Positions 33,242-42,862 of a stretch of 64,000 nt of DNA are shown here, piece after piece; position 1 is the stretch's first letter, and each line of letters starts with the position of its first letter. A model generated the notes under the pieces. It saw nothing but the letters and a program-made list of their open reading frames with translations. It was not told where the DNA came from and did not search any database. The stretch is from Prochlorococcus sp. AG-355-N18 (lineage in GTDB: Bacteria; Cyanobacteriota; Cyanobacteriia; PCC-6307; Cyanobiaceae), in the NCBI GenBank assembly GCA_003278535.1, contig QCEG01000001.1, positions 1 to 64,000 of the forward strand, read 5' to 3'. A program made the position numbers and the translations under genes.

Positions 33242-33331
33242 TTGAAAAACTACCCTTTTCTACCTTTCTTGATTTTTGCAGGGGCTCTCATAACAACTGC
33301 AACAATAGGGTTACCTGTATTTACTTCATAA
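33242..33331 (+). CDS. possible 29-aa membrane peptide (TTG start)
   Basis: TTG 33242 to TAA 33329-33331, KNYPFLPFLIFAGALITTAT and on, one hydrophobic helix. No clear ribosome site. Weak candidate. Confidence 0.3.
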   Translation: MKNYPFLPFLIFAGALITTATIGLPVFTS

Positions 33332-33361
33332 TTTAAGAGTATTTCTATTTCAGGTAATCTT

Positions 33362-33517
33362 ATGGTTTCAATATTAAATAAAGAATTAATTGGAAGTCCT
33401 AATAAAACCTTAAAAAAGGGTAATTTATTTGACTTTATAAAAAAAAGAGAGAATATGAATCTGTGTGGGAGTGAAAAATCTGTATTAAAACCATTTTTAA
33501 GAGTGGTTAATTTCTAA
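33362..33517 (+). CDS. small hypothetical protein (51 aa)
   Basis: MVSILNKELIGSPNKTLKKG, then a charged segment. It has reasonable composition but no recognisable motif. It lies 10 nt before the next small gene on the same strand. Confidence 0.4.
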   Translation: MVSILNKELIGSPNKTLKKGNLFDFIKKRENMNLCGSEKSVLKPFLRVVNF

Positions 33518-33527
33518 TTTATTTATC

Positions 33528-33674
33528 ATGGATAAAACTAAAGAACAGTTAGAAAAATTAAGAGAAGTAGCAGAAGCATCTCTTACAAAAACGGATGAAC
33601 TTCAAAAAGTTCTTGCTCAAATCGAAGCTTTAATGTCTAGAGAAGAATCAAAAACATTATCAAAGAAGAAGTAA
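33528..33674 (+). CDS. small coiled-coil protein (48 aa)
   Basis: Regular heptad pattern (KEQLEKLREVAEASLTKT, then LQKVLAQIEALMS) with a Lys-rich end. Clearly protein-like. Function unknown. A terminator follows at 33785. Confidence 0.6.
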   Translation: MDKTKEQLEKLREVAEASLTKTDELQKVLAQIEALMSREESKTLSKKK

Positions 33675-33784
33675 TTATTTAAAATATAATTTTAGGTTTT
33701 GTACTTTTAATTACACCTCTACAATTTCATTGTAGTTATCAATTAGGTATGCAGAACCCGTTCCAAAGTTTTCTGTTAGGTCTC

Positions 33785-33820
33785 GAGGTCTTACCTTCTT
33801 TAAGTAAAAGACCTCTTTAA
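33785..33820 (+). terminator. rho-independent terminator
   Basis: GAGGTCTT (33785-33792) pairs with AAGACCTC (33808-33815), followed by TTTAATTT. Confidence 0.6.
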
Positions 33821-33857
33821 TTTGCTTGTTTTTATAATATTTTTATAAACTGCTTAT

Positions 33858-34160
33858 TTAGTTTATTACTTTATAGATTTCTTTCAGGCAGACATTTACG
33901 TCGAAAGATTCAGTATTTACAACTTCTAATCCTGTTGTTTCTGTAACTTCAACAGTGGCATTGCATTCGTCTTGTTTAAGAGCCATGTAACTTGGCTTTT
34001 TATTTTCCATCTCTAGTTCAACACTTGATTCAGTTTCTTCGTTATATTGCTCCATTACAAGTGTAAGTGCTTCTATTTCAACGGAAAAATTATCATTTGC
34101 TTTTGCCCCAAATGGCATGAAAAGAAATGGAAATAAAATCAAGGCTATTAATTTTTTCAT
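33858..34160 (-). CDS. exported small protein with disulfide potential (100 aa)
   Basis: Signal peptide MKKLIALILFPFLFMPFGAKA. The mature part is acidic with two Cys (DECNATVEV and VNVCLKE) in beta-rich context, so it is probably periplasmic. An 18-bp perfect palindrome lies 85 bp upstream. No family recognised. Confidence 0.65.
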   Translation of the reverse strand: MKKLIALILFPFLFMPFGAKANDNFSVEIEALTLVMEQYNEETESSVELEMENKKPSYMALKQDECNATVEVTETTGLEVVNTESFDVNVCLKEIYKVIN

Positions 34161-34244
34161 TTCTATAAAACGTGTTTATTTTTTTTATAACGTGGATTGT
34201 TTGCTAAAGAAAGGGGCATTAGCTTTATAAATTTTTTATTGTCT

Positions 34245-34262
34245 ATTTCTACTAGTAGAAAT
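34245..34262. promoter_or_regulatory. 18-bp perfect palindrome
   Basis: ATTTCTACTAGTAGAAAT is fully self-complementary and lies between the 100-aa exported gene and pdeM in an otherwise empty 205-nt gap. It is a possible regulator-binding site. Confidence 0.35.
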
Positions 34263-34365
34263 TGATTTATAGAATCAAAATAATGGATAAATAAAACAAA
34301 CGAGACTTTTAAGTATAAATTGGTATATCTAAATGAAAAATTTAAGTGACTTCAATAGGATTTTT

Positions 34366-35016
34366 TTAAGATTTTATTTCGATAATTTCTTCTTCAGAAA
34401 CAATTGCCCATTTTTTAAATGACTTTTTGCAGGGATATCCTCCTGTTAAGTCTCCAAATGCAGGTAAAAATAAAGTATTTTTATTCTTATCCATTGCAAA
34501 GCACCTAAATGATAATTTATCTCCATTGTTTTTTATGTAGATTTTTGGATGATAATGTCCACAAATATTCAAGGTTTTATCGTTTTCTAAATTAACTGGT
34601 TCATGACTAAAAGTAATATTTTTAGTTTTTCTAATATCAAAAATTTTAATATTTTTAATTTTGCAACCTACATCGTGATTTCCTCGGACTAGTTCAACGT
34701 TAGTTTTTAGTAGTTCAGGAAGATCCTCAACTTTTTTTTGAAGAGTTTTATCTATTGAATATTTGCTGTGGAATAAATCTCCCAAAATTATTAATTTATC
34801 AGGAGTATATTTTTTTACTATTTTTTTTATTCTTGCGAAATTATTTTCATCTAGATTATTGGTAAGGGGGATACCATTTTGCTGAAAATACTCGGCTTTC
34901 CCAAGATGAATATCGGATATTAACAATTCTTTTGTTTGCGGTAAAAATAAAGCTCTTGAAGGAAGCATCTCTAACAATGTATCTTCCCAACAAAATTTAA
35001 AAGAACTTTTTTTCAT
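34366..35016 (-). CDS. pdeM: ligase-associated phosphoesterase PdeM
   Basis: 216 residues, calcineurin-like metallophosphoesterase. Motifs: SDIHLGKAE (D-x-H), IILGDLFHS (GD), RGNHD (GNHD), FSHEP and CGHYHP. The start matches ligase-associated DNA damage response endonucleases (MLPSRALFLPQTKELLISDIHLGK). It is the last gene of a four-gene repair operon and abuts the helicase gene. Confidence 0.9.
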   Translation of the reverse strand: MKKSSFKFCWEDTLLEMLPSRALFLPQTKELLISDIHLGKAEYFQQNGIPLTNNLDENNFARIKKIVKKYTPDKLIILGDLFHSKYSIDKTLQKKVEDLPELLKTNVELVRGNHDVGCKIKNIKIFDIRKTKNITFSHEPVNLENDKTLNICGHYHPKIYIKNNGDKLSFRCFAMDKNKNTLFLPAFGDLTGGYPCKKSFKKWAIVSEEEIIEIKS

Positions 35017-37503
35017 TTAATCACTATATTTTTTTATAAGTTTTTCTACTCTTTTTTCTATTGGTTCATTGCTTAAAGTATTTTTAAGTCTTTCAACTAG
35101 TAAAGGGAAAGCAAAAGGAGTTGGAGTTTTTATCTCGTTTAGTAGCATTTTTAAATTTTTTAATCTTTCTAATGATCTAGATATTCTTTTATTTTCTAAT
35201 TGATATTCTTTAACTTCTTGATGCGATTGTTTTATCAAAAGATGGCCTTCTTCATATTTAGTAAAGACATCGTAGAAAAGACTTGAACTTATTTGAAGTT
35301 GGGAAGAAGTTTTTGTTTTGGTTGGATTATTTTGATTTACTAGTCCACTTATTTGGGCAATATTTTTAAATCTTCGTTTTGTTAATTCTGAAAAATTAAT
35401 TGCATTTTCTAGATCTTCCTCTAATTTTTTGTTATTTAAAAAGTAATCAGCTTCTTTTTTTATTATGGAAAAATCATAATCTTCTGCAGTAGTTAAGCTG
35501 AATCCAAAATCATTAGCAGTAATACTAAATGTAGATTGTTTTAATTTTGCCAATCTCAAAGCCCATAAAAATGCAATTCCTTCATTTACAAATTTGCCAT
35601 CAAGTGTAAAAACAAAAAGATTTGATAAATCCTTGGTTTTATATATCTCTATAAGGAATTCATCTTTCTTTGGAATATTTGAAAGAACTTTTTGTTTATT
35701 CAATATTGGGCGTAATGAATTGAGTTCAGGATTTAAGCAATCATAATTTTCTAGTTCGTTGCATATATCTATTTCTTTTCTCAAACTCTCACAAAGTAGA
35801 TCAGAAATTGCCATTTGACCTCCAACCCATGCAGGAATTAGAGAACTTTTTTTTGTTGATTTTTTAACGTGTAAAATCATATCTCTTATTCTTACAAATT
35901 GAAGCATTTTGCCAGCAAAGTAAAATGTATCCCCGGGATTTAATTTTGAAGCAAAATTCTCCTCTAAATTACCTAAAGATTTACCTTTCACATATTTGAC
36001 ATTCACAAATTTGTCACTTGTAATGGTCCCAATATTGAATTTATGCATTCTTATTAAAGATTTGTCTTTTACAAAATATTTAAAGTTTTCATTATTATTT
36101 TGTGATTCTTCTTTAACTATCTTTTTATATTTTGGGTATGCTTTAAGACATTTTCCTCCATATTCTAAAAAGTCAAGACACCAATTCCAATCTTGATCTT
36201 TTAGGTTTCTATAACTCCAGCAACTTTTAATTCTTTCTTTCTCAATTTTCGGATCAAAGCCATTTCCACATGCCAAACTTATTAGATGTTGTAGAAGCAC
36301 ATCATAAGATAATTCAGGAAGTCTAATTTCCTCAGATATACCAGTTTTTATTATTCTTCTCATTGCACTAATCTCTAATAACTCTAAAGAATTAGTAGGC
36401 ATAAAAATTATTTTTGATTTTCCACCTGGTCTATGTGCACTTCTTCCCGCTCTTTGGATAAGTCTAGCTAAATTCTTTGCACTACCAATTTGAACTATTT
36501 GATCTACAGGTTGGAAGTCAACTCCCAAATCTAACGAGCTGGTGCAGACTACCCATTTTATTAATCCGTCTTTAACCCCTTCTTCAACTCTTTTTCTATC
36601 TTGTTTATCCAGGGAGCCGTGATGAAGTGAAATTTTGTCTTCCATCTCTGGGAGAAAAAATTTAAGACATTGATACCATCTTTCAGATTGATTTCTCGTA
36701 TTGGTGAATAATAAGGTGCTTTTATTTTTATCTAGGATTTTTAATAGTGAAGAATGACTTCTAATCCCAAGATGCCCACTCCATGGAAAGGTGGTTTCCT
36801 CCTCTGGTAAAACACTTATAATTTCTATCTCTTTTTGAATATTTGTACTTATAATTCTGGGTTTAATAGCCCTCATCCCAACTATTGCTCTTGCTGCTTC
36901 TTCAATATTTCCAATAGTTGCAGACATTGCCCAAATTTGTAAATTTTTTATATTACCTCTTAGCCAACTTAAAGATAACTCGCACTGGTTTCCTCTTTTA
37001 CTACCCATCAATTCATGCCATTCGTCAATAATTATTGATGACAACTCCTTGAACAGATGATTAGATTCTTTATTAGAAAGTAAAAGAGATAAAGACTCTG
37101 GAGTGGTAATAAGAATATTAGGTGGTTTAGCTAGTTGCTTTTTCTTTTCATATGGGGTTGTATCGCCGTTCCTAATTTCAACAGTGATTTCTTTATTAAA
37201 ATGCAAAGCTGCTAATTGTATGGAATTTTTTAGATCTCTACTTAGTGCTTTTAAAGGGGTTATTAATAATATATTCACACTTTTATTATTTTTGGGATCT
37301 TCTATCTTTGATAGAGGTCCCATTAATGCAGCATAAGTTTTGCCGCATCCAGTAGGAACTTGTATTATTCCACTCTCTCCATTAAAAAATGCTTCCCAAG
37401 ATTCGATCTGATAGGGTAGTGGCTCCCATCCATTTGTTGAGAAAAACTGTTTAATTTTAGAAATTAAATTATTTTGCTTATTATTTTTCGTAATATTTTT
37501 CAT
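35017..37503 (-). CDS. ligase-associated Lhr-like DEXH helicase
   Basis: 828 residues. Q-like motif LPYQIESWEAFF, Walker A VPTGCGKT (49-56), motif II IIIDEWHE, motif III MSATIGN, and motifs IV-VI (LLFTNTRNQSERW; TSSLDLGVDF; QRAGRSAHRPGG). The winged-helix and Lhr-core regions follow. It unwinds or remodels DNA in the ligase-associated damage response set. Overlaps the ligase gene by 4 nt, so translation is coupled. Confidence 0.93.
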   Translation of the reverse strand: MKNITKNNKQNNLISKIKQFFSTNGWEPLPYQIESWEAFFNGESGIIQVPTGCGKTYAALMGPLSKIEDPKNNKSVNILLITPLKALSRDLKNSIQLAALHFNKEITVEIRNGDTTPYEKKKQLAKPPNILITTPESLSLLLSNKESNHLFKELSSIIIDEWHELMGSKRGNQCELSLSWLRGNIKNLQIWAMSATIGNIEEAARAIVGMRAIKPRIISTNIQKEIEIISVLPEEETTFPWSGHLGIRSHSSLLKILDKNKSTLLFTNTRNQSERWYQCLKFFLPEMEDKISLHHGSLDKQDRKRVEEGVKDGLIKWVVCTSSLDLGVDFQPVDQIVQIGSAKNLARLIQRAGRSAHRPGGKSKIIFMPTNSLELLEISAMRRIIKTGISEEIRLPELSYDVLLQHLISLACGNGFDPKIEKERIKSCWSYRNLKDQDWNWCLDFLEYGGKCLKAYPKYKKIVKEESQNNNENFKYFVKDKSLIRMHKFNIGTITSDKFVNVKYVKGKSLGNLEENFASKLNPGDTFYFAGKMLQFVRIRDMILHVKKSTKKSSLIPAWVGGQMAISDLLCESLRKEIDICNELENYDCLNPELNSLRPILNKQKVLSNIPKKDEFLIEIYKTKDLSNLFVFTLDGKFVNEGIAFLWALRLAKLKQSTFSITANDFGFSLTTAEDYDFSIIKKEADYFLNNKKLEEDLENAINFSELTKRRFKNIAQISGLVNQNNPTKTKTSSQLQISSSLFYDVFTKYEEGHLLIKQSHQEVKEYQLENKRISRSLERLKNLKMLLNEIKTPTPFAFPLLVERLKNTLSNEPIEKRVEKLIKKYSD

Positions 37504-39140
37504 GATATTTTTTTCATTAGTTCATAAGCATTCTCTAGGCTATCTGCATCATTAATTTTTTTATCTTTTCTCCATTTTGTTATCCTTGGAAATCGTACTG
37601 CTATGCCTGACTTATGACGTTTAGAAATTTGTATTTTCTCAAAAGATATTTCGAATACCATTTCTGGTTTTAACGATCGAACAGGACCAAATTTTTCTAT
37701 TGTATTTTTTCTTATCCATTTATCTAGCTCTTTAATCTCAATATTCGTTAAACCAGAATATGCACTTGCAAATTTAATTAATTCTTTGTCTTTCCATAAT
37801 GCAAAACTGTAATCTGTATACAGACCAGCTCTTCTACCGCTACCGCCCTTAGCGTAAATTAGAACAGCATCCAGTTGCATAGGATCAACTTTATATTTCC
37901 ACCAAATACCTTTTTTTCTACCAGAGGAGTATATAGAAGTCTTTTTCTTAATTATTAATCCTTCAGTATTATTTTCCCGAGATTTTTCTTTATAAGTTAA
38001 AGCATCAGGCCAATCTTTAGGAAAGATTAAATCACATATTTTGAAAATATCAGTGATATTATTCTCAGTTTTATTTTGCCATTTTGAAAAATATTTTTCT
38101 AACTCAATTCTTCTATTTTCTAATTTAATTTCTCTTATATCTTTCCCATTAATCTCTAAAAGATCATAAGCAATAAAAATAATTGGATATTTTATTTGGA
38201 TTGATCTAGTAGGAGACTTTCTATTTATTCTTTTTTGAAGTAAAGAAAAATCAAAGGCAATTTGCTCTTTAAAATTCCAAACTAATAATTCCCCATCAAG
38301 AACAAAATCATCTTTTATATGTGACATTTTCTCTACTAATTCTGGGAAAGATTCATTTACTAATTCTTGCCCTCTTGTCCATAACGAAACATTGCCTGAT
38401 CTTTTAATTAATTGCATCCTTATACCGTCGTATTTCCATTCAAATTGAAAATCATTTATTGAATTTTTGAAGATTTTATCTTCAATAGTATTTGCTAGAA
38501 GAAATGGAAATGGTTTCGAATTTAATTCTTGAAGATTGATATCCTTGTTAATTAAAAATTTATATGAATCAATTGAAGGTTTAAAATCACCCATCAACCT
38601 ATGAGAAATAATCTCTTCATCAATATTAATTAGTTTTGATATTGATTTTGTGATTAATCCGACAGAGACTCCTACTCTAAAAGTTCCTGTAAGAATTTTA
38701 TTAAAAATTAGATGGTTATCTTCAGGTAATGTTTCCCAAAGATTTTTAATTTCTAAATTTTTCTGCTCCTCATTAAGTTTTGATAATGCAGGTATTGTTC
38801 CGCTTAGTAATTCATTGAGACTTATATTTGATAATTTCTTTTTTCTAGATTTAGTTTTATTTTTAAGTAATAATGTTATTACCTCAGCAGAATCACCAAC
38901 TTTTAAATAACATGTATCAATTAACCATTGAGGATATTCATATATTTGAGAAAAAAGATTTTTTAAATATCTTCCACTAATAAATCTCTTATTACTTTTT
39001 CCAGTTAGTAAATATATTGCCCATGAATTATCTATTGGATCATTTGATAAAAAATAATTCTTTAAAACTTCAATTTTATTATTTGTACTATTAATTGAAT
39101 CTAGATCGCCAAATAATTCTGAAAACTTTTTTAAGCTCAT
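37500..39140 (-). CDS. ATP-dependent DNA ligase of the repair operon
   Basis: 546 residues. The adenylated Lys lies in FEWKYDGIRMQLI (Lys236). Motif III is LDGELLVW, motif IV is TEGLIIKK, motif V is WWKYKVDP. The N-terminal 200 residues form the ligase DNA-binding domain and the C-terminal part the OB domain (EMVFEISFEKIQISKRH). This is the bacterial ligase of the Lhr/PdeM/exonuclease cluster, distinct from the NAD+-type compact ligase at 5497-6246. Confidence 0.93.
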   Translation of the reverse strand: MSLKKFSELFGDLDSINSTNNKIEVLKNYFLSNDPIDNSWAIYLLTGKSNKRFISGRYLKNLFSQIYEYPQWLIDTCYLKVGDSAEVITLLLKNKTKSRKKKLSNISLNELLSGTIPALSKLNEEQKNLEIKNLWETLPEDNHLIFNKILTGTFRVGVSVGLITKSISKLINIDEEIISHRLMGDFKPSIDSYKFLINKDINLQELNSKPFPFLLANTIEDKIFKNSINDFQFEWKYDGIRMQLIKRSGNVSLWTRGQELVNESFPELVEKMSHIKDDFVLDGELLVWNFKEQIAFDFSLLQKRINRKSPTRSIQIKYPIIFIAYDLLEINGKDIREIKLENRRIELEKYFSKWQNKTENNITDIFKICDLIFPKDWPDALTYKEKSRENNTEGLIIKKKTSIYSSGRKKGIWWKYKVDPMQLDAVLIYAKGGSGRRAGLYTDYSFALWKDKELIKFASAYSGLTNIEIKELDKWIRKNTIEKFGPVRSLKPEMVFEISFEKIQISKRHKSGIAVRFPRITKWRKDKKINDADSLENAYELMKKIS

Positions 39141-39142
39141 AT

Positions 39143-40129
39143 TTATTTCCCGAATAAAAGGACATTTGTTGATTCCTTTTCAACTAAATATTTACTTAAA
39201 GCTTCACTATCTCCATGATGAAAAAATACATTTTTTGCTTCAGACTTTTTTACTACTTCCAGAATCCCATCCCAATCCGCATGATCAGAGATTGCGAATC
39301 CTTTATCATATCCTGATCTTTTTCTTAGAGCTCTTATTGACATCCATCCACTCGCGAAGGCTGTTTGAATGTTTTTGAAATTTTTTAAATAAGTACCCTT
39401 ACTTAACGATGGCGGTAATAATATTAAACTTCCTTTTAGTTCATCTATCTTTTTTTTATTTTCAATTTTTATAGTATCTTTAATATCAATTCCAAGTTCT
39501 CTATAACTATTGTTCATTTTGTGAATACTGCCATGGGAATAAATATTGCCTTTAAAATTTGTTTGATTAATTTCGTTTAATAATCTCTGAGCTTTTCCAA
39601 GTGAATAGCAGAAAAGTAAAGAAGTTTTTTCTGGTGAATTATTTATCCATTTTGAAATATCATTTGCTATTTTATTTGATTCATCCCACTTAAAAATTGG
39701 CAAACCAAATGTACATTCGCTTATTAAATAATCAGTTTTTACTATTTCATATTGTTTGCAAGTCTGATCTTTTTGAAGCTTAAAGTCACCTGAAATCAGC
39801 CATTTTTCTTCAGCAAAAATAAACCTTATTTGACTAGATCCAAGGATGTGCCCGGATGGATGAAAAGAAATATTAATGCCATTTATCTTAAATTCTTCTC
39901 CATATTCAAAAGTCTTAATTTTGATATTATCTCCAACTCTTTCTTTAAGAAGCATCGCAGTTTCCTTAGTAGAAATGTATTCTTCACAGCCAAATGTAAA
40001 GTGATCAAAATGAGCATGAGTTATTAATGCCTTTTTTACTGGCTTGCTTGGATCAATCCAAATATCAGCAAGTTCACAATAAAGATTTCCATCTTTATAT
40101 CTAATTAAATATTCTTGTTTAGTTCTCAA
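39143..40129 (-). CDS. ligase-associated DNA exonuclease (metallo-beta-lactamase fold)
   Basis: 328 residues. THAHFDHFTFG (HxHxDH, residues 38-43) gives the metal site. FHPSGHILGSSQ and SGDFKLQ match beta-CASP-type nucleases such as SNM1. C-terminal FAISDHADWDGIL and VFFHHGD supply the later motifs. First gene of the operon, 2 nt before the ligase. Likely trims DNA ends before sealing. Confidence 0.92.
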   Translation of the reverse strand: MRTKQEYLIRYKDGNLYCELADIWIDPSKPVKKALITHAHFDHFTFGCEEYISTKETAMLLKERVGDNIKIKTFEYGEEFKINGINISFHPSGHILGSSQIRFIFAEEKWLISGDFKLQKDQTCKQYEIVKTDYLISECTFGLPIFKWDESNKIANDISKWINNSPEKTSLLFCYSLGKAQRLLNEINQTNFKGNIYSHGSIHKMNNSYRELGIDIKDTIKIENKKKIDELKGSLILLPPSLSKGTYLKNFKNIQTAFASGWMSIRALRKRSGYDKGFAISDHADWDGILEVVKKSEAKNVFFHHGDSEALSKYLVEKESTNVLLFGK

Positions 40130-40164
40130 AACTACATCTCTTACAATGAAGTTAATTTAGCTAA

Positions 40165-40578
40165 TTATGCCCATGCTTGTTTTGATAAAGCTATGGCTGA
40201 AATTGTTAGTAAAGCAATAACTACAAATTTATTACTCCAATTAATCATGAATGAACTAATTTTGTTGAAAGAAATTCTATTAGATGACACAATCTTTTTT
40301 TTATTCATAATGTGATGATTTTCATTATTTTCTAAGTAATTTAAATTTTTAATCTCATTTATTAATTTAGATTCGCAAGTCGAGAGTTTTTCTACTTGAT
40401 TTAATAATTCAATATCTTCTGGTCTTAATAAAAAATTTAATTCTTTAATTTGACTTTCGTTTTTAATAAGAAATTCATTAACTATCTCATCTGTCCCTAA
40501 CCCTTTCTTGATATTTAAAAGAATATCATCTCTTTCCCAAGATTTTTCTAGAGAATTTAAAATTTTGATTATGCTCAT
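40165..40578 (-). CDS. tail-anchored membrane protein (137 aa)
   Basis: The soluble N-terminal 110 residues are helical with a Leu-rich region (LLRPEDIELLNQVEKLSTCE). A C-terminal hydrophobic segment (KFVVIALLTISAIALSKQAWA) looks like a membrane anchor. 35 nt upstream of the exonuclease gene on the same strand. The plus-strand frame at 40115-40315 is a shadow. Confidence 0.65.
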   Translation of the reverse strand: MSIIKILNSLEKSWERDDILLNIKKGLGTDEIVNEFLIKNESQIKELNFLLRPEDIELLNQVEKLSTCESKLINEIKNLNYLENNENHHIMNKKKIVSSNRISFNKISSFMINWSNKFVVIALLTISAIALSKQAWA

Positions 40579-40662
40579 TTTAAGTATTTTTGCTTATGAT
40601 AAATTATTATTTTTTTCTTCTGTGGCTTATTCCCTTAAGTAATTAAAAAAAATTATTTTTAT

Positions 40663-40944
40663 TTAAGATTTACGAATAAGTCTGTTAGCAAAATATTTTA
40701 TCTTTACCTTTTCTACAATTTTTTTAGAACTACTTTTACTTTTAACCTTATTTAAATTGATCACTTCATCTGACACATTTTTGCCCGTTTCAAAATAACT
40801 TTTAATTTTTTCTAATTCTTCTTTATTTAATCTTTTTGTTGCACCTTTTGCATTGATTCCAAGTTTCTTGCAGGCTAATAATATTCTATTACTTTCGACA
40901 TTAAGATCTTTGGCAATACTGAAAATAGGAGTGTTGGTAGACAT
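40663..40944 (-). CDS. stand-alone IF2 N-terminal-like domain protein (93 aa)
   Basis: PIFSIAKDLNVESNRILLACKKLGINAKGATKRLNKEELEKI matches the small IF2_N domain that begins bacterial initiation factor IF-2 and some nucleases. Nothing else of IF-2 is present, and the remaining 40 residues are Lys-rich. It could bind RNA or ribosomes. Role unknown. Confidence 0.7.
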   Translation of the reverse strand: MSTNTPIFSIAKDLNVESNRILLACKKLGINAKGATKRLNKEELEKIKSYFETGKNVSDEVINLNKVKSKSSSKKIVEKVKIKYFANRLIRKS

Positions 40945-41041
40945 TATTTTCTTTGCTATGAAATTTATTTTTTACAGTATATTTATAGTATATTTATAAG
41001 TTAAAACTTAAATATATTATTAATTTTAAAAACTTTTTTAA

Positions 41042-42361
41042 TTAGGCTACTTCATCTTCATAATTATTTAAATCATTAAACTTCTTTTTCATTGTTGGAT
41101 TATTTCTAGTTAATTTCTTTACTGTCAGATCTTGAGATTTGCTGTCAGCAGATAAAAGATGTTTTTTTGAGAGAACTAAAGCCTCTTTAGTTTTTTGTAA
41201 ATGGATTATTGATTTATCAATTTCTGAAATTGCATCATTAAATCTATCTTGGGCAAGTGAAACATTTTTACCAACTGCATTTTTGAATTGTTCTAGAGTA
41301 CTTTCAAAATTAGTTATGTCAAAATTCTCACGTTTCATTAAATCAATTTGTGATTTGTATTTTAAGGTTTCCATAGATGCATTTCTTAGCAGAGAAATAA
41401 TGGGCAAGAAAAATTGAGGTCTTATGACATACATTTTGGGGAATCTATGAGAAACATCCACTATGCCAGCATTATATAGTTCACTATCTGGTTCTAGAAG
41501 GGAAACGAGAACTGCATATTCACAAGATTTTTGTCTTCTATCTTTATCTAATTCTTTTAAAAAATCTTCGTTTTTTCTTTTATTAGTTCCATTTAAACTT
41601 TCATTCTTCATTTCAAACATTATAGATACGACTTCGGTTTTATTTTCATCAAACTCTCTAAATATATAGTCACCTTTACTTCCTGAAGTGGCATCATTAT
41701 CCTTTTCGAAATATGAGTTTTTAAATGCAGAGGCGCGATTCAGATTAAATTGAGTTTCGCAATGAATTTCTAATGTTTCTCCTATCATCTTTGTAGATAA
41801 TCTAGATTTCATTTCTCTTAATTCCTGAATAGTAAGGTCCCTTTCACTAATTTTGCTTTTAAACTTTTCTTCAATTAATTTTTCATTAATTGAATGTTCA
41901 AGCTTCATCTTTTCAATGGAATTTGTTAAAGATGAGTTTTCTTTCTCTAAACTAGTAACAGCTTCACTAACTTTGTTTTTTAAAGATAATTCTGAAATTA
42001 AAGACTGGTTTTTAATTTCGTCTTTCAACTTGATTAATTCATTATTCAATGAATTAATTTTATTTGTTGCTTGATTTTTTAAATCATTAAGGGCATTTGT
42101 TTTCTTTTCTTCAGCTATTTTTAATTTAGATTCAAGATTTTGGATCTCAGACTCTTTAATCCGATTCTGCTCTATTAACTGTATTTTTAACTCACGTTTT
42201 AAAATTTCCAAAGCTTTTTTATTATCTTCTTCAGCCAAGATAAGTCTTTCTTTTATTTGTCTATTAAATTCTTCGTCTTTTATCTGAAGAAGTATCTCTT
42301 CAAAGCTGCTGGGATCAATTCGGAAAGTTTTGCCGCATGAAGGACATTTAATATCTTTCAT
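41042..42361 (-). CDS. DUF2130 coiled-coil protein
   Basis: 439 residues. Begins IKCPSCGKTF, half of a zinc ribbon, then a long coiled coil (about 25-190), then the DUF2130 core (LEIHCETQFNL ... GSKGDYIFREFDE ... SIMFEMKNE ... YAVLVSLLEPDSELYNAGIVDVS). The core resembles a nuclease fold related to RmuC/PD-(D/E)XK, with D-x(n)-E-x-K-like residues in GDYIF and FEMKNE. A nucleic-acid role is likely but unproven. Confidence 0.85.
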   Translation of the reverse strand: MKDIKCPSCGKTFRIDPSSFEEILLQIKDEEFNRQIKERLILAEEDNKKALEILKRELKIQLIEQNRIKESEIQNLESKLKIAEEKKTNALNDLKNQATNKINSLNNELIKLKDEIKNQSLISELSLKNKVSEAVTSLEKENSSLTNSIEKMKLEHSINEKLIEEKFKSKISERDLTIQELREMKSRLSTKMIGETLEIHCETQFNLNRASAFKNSYFEKDNDATSGSKGDYIFREFDENKTEVVSIMFEMKNESLNGTNKRKNEDFLKELDKDRRQKSCEYAVLVSLLEPDSELYNAGIVDVSHRFPKMYVIRPQFFLPIISLLRNASMETLKYKSQIDLMKRENFDITNFESTLEQFKNAVGKNVSLAQDRFNDAISEIDKSIIHLQKTKEALVLSKKHLLSADSKSQDLTVKKLTRNNPTMKKKFNDLNNYEDEVA

Positions 42362-42493
42362 TTTTTAATTTCAAAATTAATATTTAGAAAGGATTTAATA
42401 TTCGAATTATGTAAAAAGAATATTATTCTTGACTAAGAATAAACAATGATTCAATGTTATGCATTAAAAAATAAAATAATTACTCAATAAAAG

Positions 42494-42862
42494 TTATATT
42501 AATCCTGATTCCTTAAGAATATTTATTTTATTTGCTAATTCAATATCTGCAGAAGATATTGAGCGGTCTAAAGTTTTGTGATTTGATACAGTGTATCCAC
42601 TATCATCAACAAATTCATCTTCAGTATCTTTTAAGTGGGCATTCTCATTATGGAGATTTTTAAAATTATCCGACTTGTATTTATTTGTCTTATTGATATT
42701 ACTATATCCAAAATTCGCAATTCCTCGGGCATCTAATGCTTCCTCAACTAATATTCCAACTACCTTAGATCTACTTATAGATTCGCTCTTAGATATTTCA
42801 TCAATAATTTCAAGTACTCTTTTTCTAGGGAGATACCCAATTCTTTTAACTTTATTTTCCAT
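42494..42862 (-). CDS. ribbon-helix-helix-like protein (122 aa)
   Basis: N-terminal KRIGYLPRKRVLEIIDEIS followed by SRSKVVGILVEEALDARG has the strand-helix-helix pattern of CopG/MetJ-type DNA binders. The C-terminal 70 residues are polar and probably disordered. A regulatory role is inferred. No partner toxin gene is visible nearby. Confidence 0.6.
   Translation of the reverse strand: MENKVKRIGYLPRKRVLEIIDEISKSESISRSKVVGILVEEALDARGIANFGYSNINKTNKYKSDNFKNLHNENAHLKDTEDEFVDDSGYTVSNHKTLDRSISSADIELANKINILKESGLI

Noticed and set aside
33749..33820. 23-codon frame running through the terminator at 33785
   Set aside because: Resembles the 11814 case, but the ribosome site is weak (TTAGGT) and nothing else supports translation.
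34245..34262. Resemblance of the palindrome to Cas12a repeat ends
   Set aside because: Single copy, no spacers, no cas genes in the window.
40115..40315. 66-codon plus-strand frame
   Set aside because: Antisense to the 137-aa gene and the exonuclease start; composition is that of a shadow frame.
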